Assembly: GCF_018070045.1 (NCBI RefSeq)
Contig: NZ_JAGPYK010000010.1
Coordinates: forward strand, 62,001-126,000
Direction: 5' to 3'
Length of the DNA: 64,000 bases
Source: Micromonospora sp. U21
GTDB lineage: Bacteria; Actinomycetota; Actinomycetes; Mycobacteriales; Micromonosporaceae
Positions 1 through 7,352 of the stretch are shown piece by piece. The position numbers and the translations under genes are program-made. Below the pieces are notes generated by a model, which saw nothing but the letters and a program-made list of their open reading frames with translations, searched no databases and had not been told where the DNA came from. Positions within the stretch are counted from its first letter, which is position 1. Every line of letters starts with the position of its first letter.

Positions 1-679
1 TCAGCTCGGCGCGGATCCGGGTCTCCAGCTCGCCCGGGACCAGCGGCGACGGCCCCAGCAGAGCACCCTCCGGGCCGGCGATCAGCAGCACCGCCGTGGA
101 GAGGGTGGAGACCTCCCGAGCGGCGCAGCTCGCCGCGCCCATCAGATCCCACTCGGTCGGCGCGGAGGACACCGCGGCGGCATGCCGGAGCAGCTTCTCG
201 CTGCGGCTCTCCGCCGGCGGGCCGCCGAGCGCGACGATCCGCGCGCCGAGTCGGGCGGCCAGCCGCTGCGCGGTCTCCCGCCACGGCTCCAGGTCGACCG
301 GCCCGCTCCACTGGAGGTCGAGCACGCCGATCGCCCGGCCGGACCGATCCAGCACGGGCACGCACAGCTCCGCGGTCACGTCGGGGCGTATCGGCAGGTA
401 GTCCGGGTCGGCGGTGACATCCGGGACGACGGCCGCGGCGCCGGTCGCGTACACCCGGCCGACGATCCCGGTCTCCGGCGGCACGGTGGCGAAGACCTGC
501 CATGCGCCGGTCGCCGCGACGCAGCGCAGCCGGTCGTGGACCTGGAGCAGCACGGAGATGGTCGCCGGGGTGTAGCGGGACAGCGCGGTGACCGTCCACC
601 GGCAGGCCTCTTGCGCGCTCGACGCCATCGGCAGGCGGACGGTGACGTCACGGACGACTCGCTGATGATCCACTCGCAC
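1..679 (-). CDS. GAF-domain sensor protein, partial (C-terminus beyond the left edge)
   Basis: Reading leftwards from GTG 679 (MRVDHQRVVRDV...), 226 residues are visible and the frame stays open to base 1. Residues about 20-150 look like a GAF domain: an N-terminal helix, then CVAATGAWQVFATVPPETGI, then ELCVPVLDRSGRAIGVLDLQ near the end of the fold. A second, degenerate sensor segment starts near residue 165. From memory, relatives in this family continue into a GGDEF diguanylate cyclase domain, but that part would lie outside the window, so the output domain is unknown. A TACGCT box at 727-732 on this strand gives a plausible promoter with a leader of about 40 nt. It is transcribed away from the phosphodiesterase gene at 874. 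The GTG start is chosen as the first in-frame start downstream of that box. Confidence 0.7.
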   Translation of the reverse strand, partial: MRVDHQRVVRDVTVRLPMASSAQEACRWTVTALSRYTPATISVLLQVHDRLRCVAATGAWQVFATVPPETGIVGRVYATGAAAVVPDVTADPDYLPIRPDVTAELCVPVLDRSGRAIGVLDLQWSGPVDLEPWRETAQRLAARLGARIVALGGPPAESRSEKLLRHAAAVSSAPTEWDLMGAASCAAREVSTLSTAVLLIAGPEGALLGPSPLVPGELETRIRAEL

Positions 680-778
680 GTCGTTCCAGGTAGGGGAGGG
701 GCCGGCCGGCGCCAGGCCACACGATCAAGCGTACTCACGGCCGGCCGGGGTCGGCCGGGCTTCGTACACATGTGCCAT

Positions 779-804
779 CCACAGGCTGTGGACACAGCCT
801 GTGG
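779..804. promoter_or_regulatory. Perfect 26-bp palindrome between divergent genes
   Basis: Two 12-base arms, CCACAGGCTGTG and CACAGCCTGTGG, are exact reverse complements separated by GA. The palindrome lies about 35 bases upstream of a TAGCGT box (839-844) that would serve the gene at 874, and about 47 bases upstream of the TACGCT box for the GAF gene, so a dimeric regulator here could control both. The centre contains TGTGGACA, which resembles an actinobacterial DnaA box. I treat that as chance because it stands alone. Confidence 0.5.
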
Positions 805-873
805 GCGGCGCGGGTCCCCGGACGGTGCCGGCCGGCGATAGCGTGGAGCTTCCGGCACCGAGGAGGCGAACCG

Positions 874-1653
874 ATGCTCATCGCCCAGCTCAGTGACCCC
901 CACCTGACCACCGGCGTGCTCGCCGCGGAGCCGGCCGCCGGGCTGCACCGCGCGCTCGGCCGGGTGCTGGCGCTGCGGCCCCGACCGGACTGCGTGGTGA
1001 TCACCGGCGACCTGGTCGACCACGGCCGGCCCGACGAGTACGCGGCGCTGCGCGAGCTGATCGGCCGGTTCCCGCTGCCGGTGCACCTGGTCGCCGGTAA
1101 TCACGACGACCGGGAGTCCCTGCTCGACGCCTTCGGCGGTACGCCCTGGCTCGGCGGCGGATTCTCCGCCTACTACCACGTCGACCACGAAGCGGCGACC
1201 GTCGTGGTGCTCGATTCGCTCATCCCCGGCAGCGACGGCGGCCAGCTCGGCGAGGAGCAGCTCGGCTGGCTCGACGGCGTGCTGGCCGGGCGGCCCGAGG
1301 TGCCCGCGATGGTCTGCCTGCACCACCCGCCGGTCGCGGTCGGCATCCCGGCGGCCGACGCCATCCGGCTCGCCGACGGGGACGCGCTGGCCGAGGTGAT
1401 CGGTCGGCACCGGCACGTCGTGCGGGTCGCCGCCGGGCACCTGCACCGCCCGGTCACCACGGGGTACGCCGGCACCGTGCTCACCGTGGCGCCCAGCACC
1501 TGGCGGCAGAGCACGCTCACCATGAGCGCCGACGAGCTGATCGGCTGGGTCGCCGAGCCGAACGCCTTCCTGCTGCACGCGGTCGAGCCGGGCGGCTGCG
1601 TGACGCACACGGTGCAGGTCAGCCACTCCGCCGGCCAGACGTGCGGCTTCTGA
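874..1653 (+). CDS. Calcineurin-like phosphoesterase, CpdA type (probable cyclic-nucleotide phosphodiesterase)
   Basis: A 259-residue soluble protein that starts MLIAQLSDPHL at ATG 874, preceded by GAGGAG at 860-865; an upstream in-frame start was rejected for lack of a ribosome site. All class III metal ligands are visible in order: SDPH (residues 7-10), TGDLVDHG, GNHDD, HHPP and GHLHRP. This pattern and length match the CpdA/Rv0805 branch, which hydrolyses 3',5'-cyclic nucleotides in the cytosol using two metal ions. The substrate is inferred from the family; other phosphodiester substrates are possible. A class III adenylyl cyclase (22118) and a Crp-type regulator (41833) are also in this window, so cAMP turnover is a reasonable role. 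The following frameshifted gene begins 14 bases after the stop. Confidence 0.85.
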   Translation: MLIAQLSDPHLTTGVLAAEPAAGLHRALGRVLALRPRPDCVVITGDLVDHGRPDEYAALRELIGRFPLPVHLVAGNHDDRESLLDAFGGTPWLGGGFSAYYHVDHEAATVVVLDSLIPGSDGGQLGEEQLGWLDGVLAGRPEVPAMVCLHHPPVAVGIPAADAIRLADGDALAEVIGRHRHVVRVAAGHLHRPVTTGYAGTVLTVAPSTWRQSTLTMSADELIGWVAEPNAFLLHAVEPGGCVTHTVQVSHSAGQTCGF

Positions 1654-1667
1654 GGACGCCTCCGGTC

Positions 1668-2332
1668 GTGGTCGACACCGAAGAGCGGCTGGTCTGGTAC
1701 GTCGCGTACGGCTCGAACATGCACGCCGCCCGGCCGGCGTGGTACATCGGCGGCGGCTGCCCGCCCGGTGGGCGGCGGACCTACCCGGGCTGCCGGGACC
1801 GCCGTCCACCGAGCCGGTCGGTGCCGGTGTCGCTGCCCGGCGGGATCTACTTCGCCGGCGAGTCGGGCGCCTGGACCGGCGGATGGCGTTCCACGACCCG
1901 CAGCTGCCGGGCGTGGCCGCTGCCCGCGCGTACCTGGTCACCCTCGAGCAGTTCACCGACATCGCGGCGCAGGAGATGTACCAGCCAGCAGGTCACGCCG
2001 ACCTGATCGCGGCGACCGGCGCGGCGATCGACGCGGCCGTCGCCGACGGACGGGCCACGCTCGGCCCGGGGCGCTACGAGACGCTGGTCTGCCCGGGCCG
2101 CCGCGCGGGAGCGCCGATGCTCACCTTCACCGCGCCGGAGCCGGCGTCCGCCGTGCACTGCCGGCCGCCGGCGCCGGTCTACCTCAGCATGATCGCGCGA
2201 GGGCTGCACCAGTCGCACGGCTGGCCGGCCGAGCGGATCGCCGGCTACCTGGCGCAGCGCCCCGGGGTCACGGACTGCTGGCCGCCCGAGGCCGTCGCGG
2301 CGCTGGTAACCGAGGCACTCGTCGCCGGCTGA
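1668..2332 (+). pseudogene. Gamma-glutamylcyclotransferase-like protein, broken by a 1-base frameshift
   Basis: The first half reads from GTG 1668 (VVDTEERLVWYVAYGSNMH) in one frame to about 1882. The second half continues as MAFHDPQLPG... from 1883 to the stop at 2332 in the frame one base back. Restoring one base at 1882/1883, inside a run of G, gives one protein of about 222 residues with the YGSN substrate-loop motif near its N-terminus, typical of the GGCT fold. Relatives in Streptomyces, sometimes mislabelled histone deacetylase, have the same continuous order (from memory). Either the gene is freshly inactivated or a G was missed in sequencing. Both halves keep good codon usage, which argues for a recent or artificial break. 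GTG 1641, which overlaps the previous stop, is an alternative start. Confidence 0.7.
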
Positions 2333-2629
2333 CCGCCACAGCACGATGATCGCGTCCTTTCCGGACCTTGCGTCCGACCATGCCCGGCGGACGCCCGTCA
2401 ACCGACGGTCAGGTCGGCCCACCCGGCCGCCGCCCCCCGGCCGTCCGGTGTATCCGCAGCTCTGATGTGCTGCCCGGGTCGACCGGTGGCCGTCTGGATG
2501 AGAGGCTGTCCGGGCGGGCGGCGATCCCAACCGCCGGCATCCGCGATCGACCCTTCCGACGGCGTCGGTCGGCGGCCCGGTCGACCCACAGTCCAGGCAC
2601 CGCACGCGCCGATTCTCATGAGGAGTTCC
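2333..2629. other. Intergenic region upstream of the 5'-nucleotidase
   Basis: No credible gene is seen in these 297 bases; the frames that cross it are extensions of neighbouring genes. ATGAGGAG (2619-2626), with its GAGGAG just before the next start, is the ribosome site of the nucleotidase gene. I see no convincing promoter hexamer pair or hairpin. Confidence 0.5.
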
Positions 2630-4336
2630 ATGTCCATCCCCGGGATGCGTCGGGCCGCCGTCGGCCTGACCGCACTCGCGCTGGCCGCGTTCGGCGCGGT
2701 CGCCACCTCCCCCGAGCAGGCCGAGGCGGGACCGAAGCCGGTCGACGTCACCCTGCTGGCCCTCAACGACTTCCACGGCAACCTCGAACCGCCGAGCGGG
2801 TCCAGCGGCACCATCGCCGGGCAGGCCGCGGGCGGTGTCGAGTTCCTGGCGACCCACCTGGCCGAGCTGCGTGCCGCCGCCAAGAAGAAGAACACCATCA
2901 CCGTCGCCGCCGGTGACCTGATCGGCGCGTCTCCGCTGCTCTCCGCGGCGTTCCACGACGAGCCGACCATCGAGGCACTGAGCATGGCCGGCCTGGACTA
3001 CGCCAGCGTCGGCAACCACGAGTTCGACGAGGGCGCCGCCGAGCTGCTGCGGATCCAGAACGGCGGCTGCCACCCGGTGGACGGCTGCGCCGACGGCACC
3101 CCGTACCGGGGCGCGGGCTTCCAGTACCTGTCCGCGAACGCCTTCAAGACCGCGACCGGCAAGCCGCTGATGGCGCCGTACGCGATCCACAAGGTGCAGG
3201 GCGTCAAGGTCGGCTTCATCGGGATGACCCTGGAGGGCACCCCGGAGGTCGTCAGCCAGCAGGGCGTCGCCGGCCTCACCTTCGCCGACGAGGCGGTCAC
3301 CGCCAACCGGTACGCCCGCGAGCTGCGCCGCAAGGGCGTGGAGACGATCGTCGTCCTGCTGCACGAGGGCGGCACCCAGGCCGCGACCGGCGGCATCAAC
3401 GACTGCGTCGGCATGACCGGCCCCATCGTGGACATCGCCAACCGGATGGACCCGTCGATCGACGTGGTGGTCAGCGGGCACACGCACCAGGCGTACAACT
3501 GCGACATCAACGGCAAGCTGGTCACCAGCGCCAGCTCGTTCGGTCGCCTGGTCACCGACATCGATCTCAAGATCGACCGTCGGAGCGGGGACGTGATCTC
3601 CGCCGGGGCGAACAACGTCGTGGTCACCCGGGACGTCGCCAAGGACCCGAAGCAGACCGCTCTGATCGACCGGTACAAGACGGTGCTCGGCCCGGTCGCC
3701 GACCGTCAGGTCGGCGAGACCACCGAGGCGATCACCCGTAGCCAGGAGACCCTCTTCGGTACGACCATGGGCGAGTCCCCGCTGGGCAACGTGATCGCCG
3801 ACGCGCAGCTCGCCGCCACCGACGACGAGCAGGGCGCGGTCGCCGCGTTCATGAACCCGGGCGGGGTCCGGGCCGACCTCGACGCCGGCCCGGTCACCTA
3901 TGAGGAGGCGTTCACGGTGCAGCCGTTCGCCAACAACCTGGTGACGCTCGACCTGACCGGCGCCCAGCTCTACTGCGTCCTGGAGCAGCAGTTCGTCACC
4001 GGCCGCACGCTGTACCCGTCCGCGACGGTCGGCTACGTGGTCGACCCGGCCGGCACCACCGGCACTGCCGCCGACCCGTGCGCCGGCACCCGCGTCGCCC
4101 GGGGCAGCCTCACCTTCGGCGGCACCGCGGTCGACACCGCCGCCACCTACCGGGTGACGGTGAACAACTTCCTGGCCGGCGGCGGCGACGGGTTCAGCGC
4201 CCTCACCGGCGGCACGGACCTGGTCACCGGCCAGATCGACCTGGACGCGTTCGTGGCGTACCTGACCGCGCAGTCGCCGGTCTCGGCTCCGACGCTGGAC
4301 CGGATCCGCACCACCGCCGAGGTCCCCGCCGCCTGA
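2630..4336 (+). CDS. Secreted 5'-nucleotidase / 2',3'-cyclic phosphodiesterase family
   Basis: A 568-residue protein starting MSIPGMRRAA, with a basic start, a hydrophobic stretch to about residue 25 and an Ala-rich cleavage region, so it is probably exported by Sec. The N-terminal calcineurin-like domain shows LALNDFHGN, AAGDLIGAS, GNHEFDEG, LLHEGG and SGHTHQAYNC. The C-terminal 5'-nucleotidase domain shows NPGGVRADLD and FLAGGGDGF, the nucleotide-base clamp of the family. It has no cell-wall anchor or C-terminal membrane helix, so release to the medium or wall is expected. The likely job is dephosphorylating extracellular nucleotides to salvage phosphate and nucleoside. GAGGAG precedes ATG 2630 at good spacing. 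It is monocistronic and followed by a strong hairpin. Confidence 0.9.
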   Translation: MSIPGMRRAAVGLTALALAAFGAVATSPEQAEAGPKPVDVTLLALNDFHGNLEPPSGSSGTIAGQAAGGVEFLATHLAELRAAAKKKNTITVAAGDLIGASPLLSAAFHDEPTIEALSMAGLDYASVGNHEFDEGAAELLRIQNGGCHPVDGCADGTPYRGAGFQYLSANAFKTATGKPLMAPYAIHKVQGVKVGFIGMTLEGTPEVVSQQGVAGLTFADEAVTANRYARELRRKGVETIVVLLHEGGTQAATGGINDCVGMTGPIVDIANRMDPSIDVVVSGHTHQAYNCDINGKLVTSASSFGRLVTDIDLKIDRRSGDVISAGANNVVVTRDVAKDPKQTALIDRYKTVLGPVADRQVGETTEAITRSQETLFGTTMGESPLGNVIADAQLAATDDEQGAVAAFMNPGGVRADLDAGPVTYEEAFTVQPFANNLVTLDLTGAQLYCVLEQQFVTGRTLYPSATVGYVVDPAGTTGTAADPCAGTRVARGSLTFGGTAVDTAATYRVTVNNFLAGGGDGFSALTGGTDLVTGQIDLDAFVAYLTAQSPVSAPTLDRIRTTAEVPAA

Positions 4337-4356
4337 CGGACGACCCCGCGACGACC

Positions 4357-4384
4357 GGGCCCCGGAGCACCCGCTCCGGGGCCC
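4357..4384. terminator. Hairpin terminator after the 5'-nucleotidase gene
   Basis: The arms GGGCCCCGGAGC and GCTCCGGGGCCC are perfect complements (12 bp) with a 4-base ACCC loop, starting 20 bases after the stop. There is no T-tract, as is usual in high-GC actinobacteria. It also lies beyond the 3' end of the convergent MFS gene and may serve both. Confidence 0.8.
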
Positions 4385-4505
4385 GACCCGTCCCGGCACA
4401 CGTCGCACCGCCGCCGAGGCCGCCACCAACGCTTGTCGCCGCGCGGGCGCGGGGCGAAGCGGGGTGGGGCGGGGCCGGGGAGGGGTGGCGGCGGCGCGGG
4501 TGCGT

Positions 4506-5798
4506 TCAGGCGTGTGCGGGTGCCGGCTCGGGGGAGGTCGAGCCGGTCGTCACCCGGCCGTCCTGCTCGGCGGTGAGCAGCCGGCGCAGGGAGAGCGCCA
4601 CCAGCGAGGCGACCAGGCAGCCGCCGACCACGACGGCCACCCAGACCATGCCGTTGGCGGCGCCGATGAGCGGGCCGGCGGTCACCGGACCGATCACGCC
4701 ACTGACCCCGAAGATCATTGAACTCATGGCGTTGTACCGGCCGCGCAGCTCGTCGGTGGCCAGGGCGTTGGTCAGCGCCGGCATCACCGGCGACAGCATC
4801 GTCTCGCCGAAGCCGAAGATCGCCGAGCAGGCCACCACGCACAGGGCGGCCACCAGGGCGCTCTCCGTGCTGACCAGGCCGGCCGCGCCGAGGACCAACC
4901 AGGCGGTGGCGAACACCGCGCCGACCACCGCGAGCGCGGCGGTGCGGCTGCGCCCCTCGATCCGGCGGATCACCAGCAGCTGGGCGAGCACGATCATCAC
5001 GGTGTTGGCCGCGAGCGCCCAGGCCACCACCCGGGGGTTGACCTCGGCGACCCGCACGGCGTACGCGGCGAAGCCCACCTCGATCTGGGCGTACCCGCAG
5101 GTGGTGAGGACCAGGCCGAAGATCACCAGCCGGCGGAACGGGCGGTCACGGAGCACGGTCAGGTAGCCGCCGGGCGACGGCTCGTCGCCGGACCGACGCT
5201 GGCCGAGCCGGTGCCCGACGCCCGGCAGGGTGAGCAGGATCAGCGCCGGCATCAGGTAGCTGATCGCGTCCAGCAGGTAGATCACCTGGAAGGTGGCGGG
5301 TCGGCCGGTGTCGATGATCGCGCCGGAGGTCATGCCGCCGATGCCGATACCGAGGTTGAGCAGGGCGAAGTTCAGCCCGAAGACACGCTGCCGCTCGTCG
5401 TCGTCGGTCAACGAGGCGAGGATCGTGTTCTGCCCGGACCAGATCGCCGAGCTGCCGATGGCGACCACCGTCATCACCAGCAGCGCCGAGCCGGTCGAGT
5501 GGACCAGCCCCAGCGAGCCGGTGCCCACCGCCTCGATCAGCAGGCACGGCACCACCACCCGGCGCGCGCCGAACCGGTCGATCAGCGTCCCGCCCAGCGG
5601 CGAGAGTGCCAGGGTGACCGCGCCGTACCAGCCGATCACCAGGCCGGCGCGGGTGTCGGTGAGCCCCCGCACGTCGGTCAGGTAGATGAACAGGAACGGC
5701 AGGGTCAGCCCGCGCCCGATCGCCGACAGCAGGGTGCCGATGAGGAGCCGGCGAGCTTCCGAACGGCGGGGGAGGGAGCGACGCAGCATGTCCGGCAT
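4506..5798 (-). CDS. Major facilitator superfamily transporter
   Basis: A 430-residue, very hydrophobic protein with about 12 predicted membrane helices. It shows the MFS loop 2-3 signature region GTLIDRFGARRV (about residues 75-87) and a basic cytoplasmic loop near the middle (GHRLGQRRSGDEP). Length and layout fit a 12-helix drug or metabolite exporter of the DHA1/MdtG-like type; the substrate cannot be read from sequence. The start is ATG 5798; ATG 5789 is an alternative because neither has a strong ribosome site. An inverted repeat (5802-5828) overlaps the start region and could be an operator. It is convergent with the nucleotidase gene across a G-rich spacer. Confidence 0.85.
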   Translation of the reverse strand: MPDMLRRSLPRRSEARRLLIGTLLSAIGRGLTLPFLFIYLTDVRGLTDTRAGLVIGWYGAVTLALSPLGGTLIDRFGARRVVVPCLLIEAVGTGSLGLVHSTGSALLVMTVVAIGSSAIWSGQNTILASLTDDDERQRVFGLNFALLNLGIGIGGMTSGAIIDTGRPATFQVIYLLDAISYLMPALILLTLPGVGHRLGQRRSGDEPSPGGYLTVLRDRPFRRLVIFGLVLTTCGYAQIEVGFAAYAVRVAEVNPRVVAWALAANTVMIVLAQLLVIRRIEGRSRTAALAVVGAVFATAWLVLGAAGLVSTESALVAALCVVACSAIFGFGETMLSPVMPALTNALATDELRGRYNAMSSMIFGVSGVIGPVTAGPLIGAANGMVWVAVVVGGCLVASLVALSLRRLLTAEQDGRVTTGSTSPEPAPAHA

Positions 5799-5801
5799 TC
5801 T

Positions 5802-5828
5802 GTTCGCCGGGTGTGACGATTGGCGAAC
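5802..5828. promoter_or_regulatory. Inverted repeat at the MFS gene start, candidate operator
   Basis: GTTCGCC (5802-5808) and GGCGAAC (5822-5828) form a 7-bp inverted repeat with 13 bases between them, 4-30 bases upstream of the MFS start. Position and size suit a repressor site. No regulator gene is adjacent, so the link is inference. Confidence 0.4.
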
Positions 5829-5955
5829 CGATTACCGCCCCGCCGCGCGCCCATCGACGGGTCCGTGACGGCTCCCACGACGCGGCCATCCAGCCCGGCG
5901 TCCCGCCCGGTCGGTGGGCGCGCCGGGTGTCGGTGCGCTCTGCCATGCTGGCCCG

Positions 5956-6429
5956 GTGAGCGTGACCTGGCGACACCTGCCCGCACCGGCCCGTGAGATC
6001 GCCGTCGCCGCCGGCGAGGCCGTCGCCGCCGTACAGCAGCGCGACCCCACTGCGTACGAGCCGGCCGTGGATCGGCTCAGCGCTGCCGACCGGTCCGGTC
6101 TGGTGCTCGGCGCGGCGGTCCGGCTGCTGTTGGAGGAGACACATCCGGACGGGCTGGACGGCGACGACGTCCGCCAGGTGCTGGAGGGCTCTGTTCGCTC
6201 GGCCGCCGGCTGGCTTCCGGAGGTCGATCCGCACGTGGTGCTGGTGCTGCTCGCCGGGGCGCTCGGTGTGTACGACCCGGGCGACGACGACAACCCGCCG
6301 GGCCCGGCGGCGGTGGCCCGGCACGCCCCGCTGCTCGTCGCCGACCTGGTGTCGGCCGCCGGCCGGCCGCTCGACGGCTATCTGGCCACCGCGTTCGCCG
6401 AGATCGAGCGCACCGAACGGCAGGACTGA
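5956..6429 (+). CDS. Conserved hypothetical protein, 157 aa
   Basis: I do not recognise a named family. The protein starts VSVTWRHLPAPAREIAVAAG, is soluble, acidic and mostly helical, with no signal peptide, membrane segment or Cys cluster. It contains a repeated Leu/Val-rich helical pattern and the acidic loop YDPGDDDNPPGP near residue 110. GTG 5956 was chosen over the upstream in-frame ATG because a weak extended -10 (TGCCATGCT) ends 6-7 bases before it, suggesting a leaderless start. It is convergent with the methyltransferase gene, with only 28 bases between the stops. Codon use is like its neighbours. Confidence 0.6.
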   Translation: MSVTWRHLPAPAREIAVAAGEAVAAVQQRDPTAYEPAVDRLSAADRSGLVLGAAVRLLLEETHPDGLDGDDVRQVLEGSVRSAAGWLPEVDPHVVLVLLAGALGVYDPGDDDNPPGPAAVARHAPLLVADLVSAAGRPLDGYLATAFAEIERTERQD

Positions 6430-6457
6430 CGCCACGCCCGGTGCGCTCCGCCTCGGC

Positions 6458-7276
6458 TCATGCCGGCGTCCGCTGCGCCACCACCTCCAGGTACTCCGCC
6501 GCGATCCGTACCGTGCCGTCGCTGGCGTGGTTGTGCGTCCGGGCCAGCTCCACCAGGTCGGCGTGCAGTTGCGGGCGCCGCTCCTCGGGCAGCGCCTCGA
6601 ACGCCTTCAGCGTCGGCCCGTAGTTGGCCCGGAAGAAGTCGGCGAACTCCTCCGGCGTGCCGAACCGGAAGACGAACTCACGGCGTACCGTCCGCATCTC
6701 CCCCACGGACCCGCCCAGCAGCTCGCGGAGCCGGCCCTCGTCGCCCCACTGGACCGGCGGGCGGAGCCCGGCCGGCGGCGGCACGTGCCGCCCGACCGTG
6801 CGGAACAGTTCGCCGATGAACCCCTGGGGCGTCCACGACGCCAACGCCACCATGCCGCCGGATCGGCAGACCCGGAGCAGCTCGGCAGCCGCCCGCTCCT
6901 GGTCCGGCGCGAACATCACGCCGACGACGGAGAGCACCGCGTCGAAGGAGCCGTCGGGGTACGCCAACCGCTCCGCGTCGCCGGTGACGAAGGTGACCGG
7001 CAGCCGCTCCGCCGCCGCCCGGGCGTGGCCGCGCTCCAGCAGTTCGGGTACGTAGTCGACGCCGGTCACCACGCAGCCGCAGCGGGCGGCGGCGATGGCG
7101 GCGTTGCCGGTCCCGGTCGCCACGTCCAGCACGCGGGCGCCGGCCGGCAGGTCGGCCGCCGCCACCAGCCACTCCGCGATCGGGTGGATGAGCGCCGCGA
7201 CCGCGCCGTAGTCGCCGCTGGCCCAGGTCACCTGCTGGCGCGCCTTCACGGCGCTGAGATCGAGTGCGATGGTCAT
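6458..7276 (-). CDS. Class I SAM-dependent methyltransferase (UbiE/MenG-like)
   Basis: A 272-residue cytosolic protein starting MTIALDLSAVKARQ at ATG 7276 with GAGGGGG 8 bases upstream; the longer frame adds an unsupported tail. Rossmann-type methyltransferase motifs are clear: VLDVATGTGNAAIAAA (motif I, about residues 50-65), an acidic residue in GVDYVPEL (motif II), GDAERLAYPDGSFDAVLSV (motifs III-IV), and LRVCRSGGMVALASW. The family methylates small molecules such as quinones or secondary metabolites; the substrate cannot be assigned. It lies 76 bases downstream of, and on the same strand as, the large LuxR-type regulator, so the two may be co-transcribed or the regulator may control it. 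Confidence 0.8.
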   Translation of the reverse strand: MTIALDLSAVKARQQVTWASGDYGAVAALIHPIAEWLVAAADLPAGARVLDVATGTGNAAIAAARCGCVVTGVDYVPELLERGHARAAAERLPVTFVTGDAERLAYPDGSFDAVLSVVGVMFAPDQERAAAELLRVCRSGGMVALASWTPQGFIGELFRTVGRHVPPPAGLRPPVQWGDEGRLRELLGGSVGEMRTVRREFVFRFGTPEEFADFFRANYGPTLKAFEALPEERRPQLHADLVELARTHNHASDGTVRIAAEYLEVVAQRTPA

Positions 7277-7352
7277 GGGTGGTCCCCCTCGGACGGATCG
7301 TTGTGCCACCGACGCTAGGTGGCGCGCTACCCGGGGGGATCGGCAGAAACAC

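Noticed and set aside
779..804. Possible replication origin with DnaA boxes
   Set aside because: Only one weak DnaA-like 8-mer is present, there is no AT-rich region, and no dnaA or dnaN gene is nearby.
1847..4429. Open frame of 860 aa on the minus strand over the nucleotidase gene
   Set aside because: It is the high-GC shadow of the plus-strand gene: low-complexity Arg/Gly/Val/Asp protein, no motifs, while the plus strand shows a complete 5'-nucleotidase.
4440..4505. G-rich tract downstream of the nucleotidase, possible small RNA or quadruplex
   Set aside because: Only composition supports it; no promoter, hairpin or regular G-tract spacing convincing enough to annotate.
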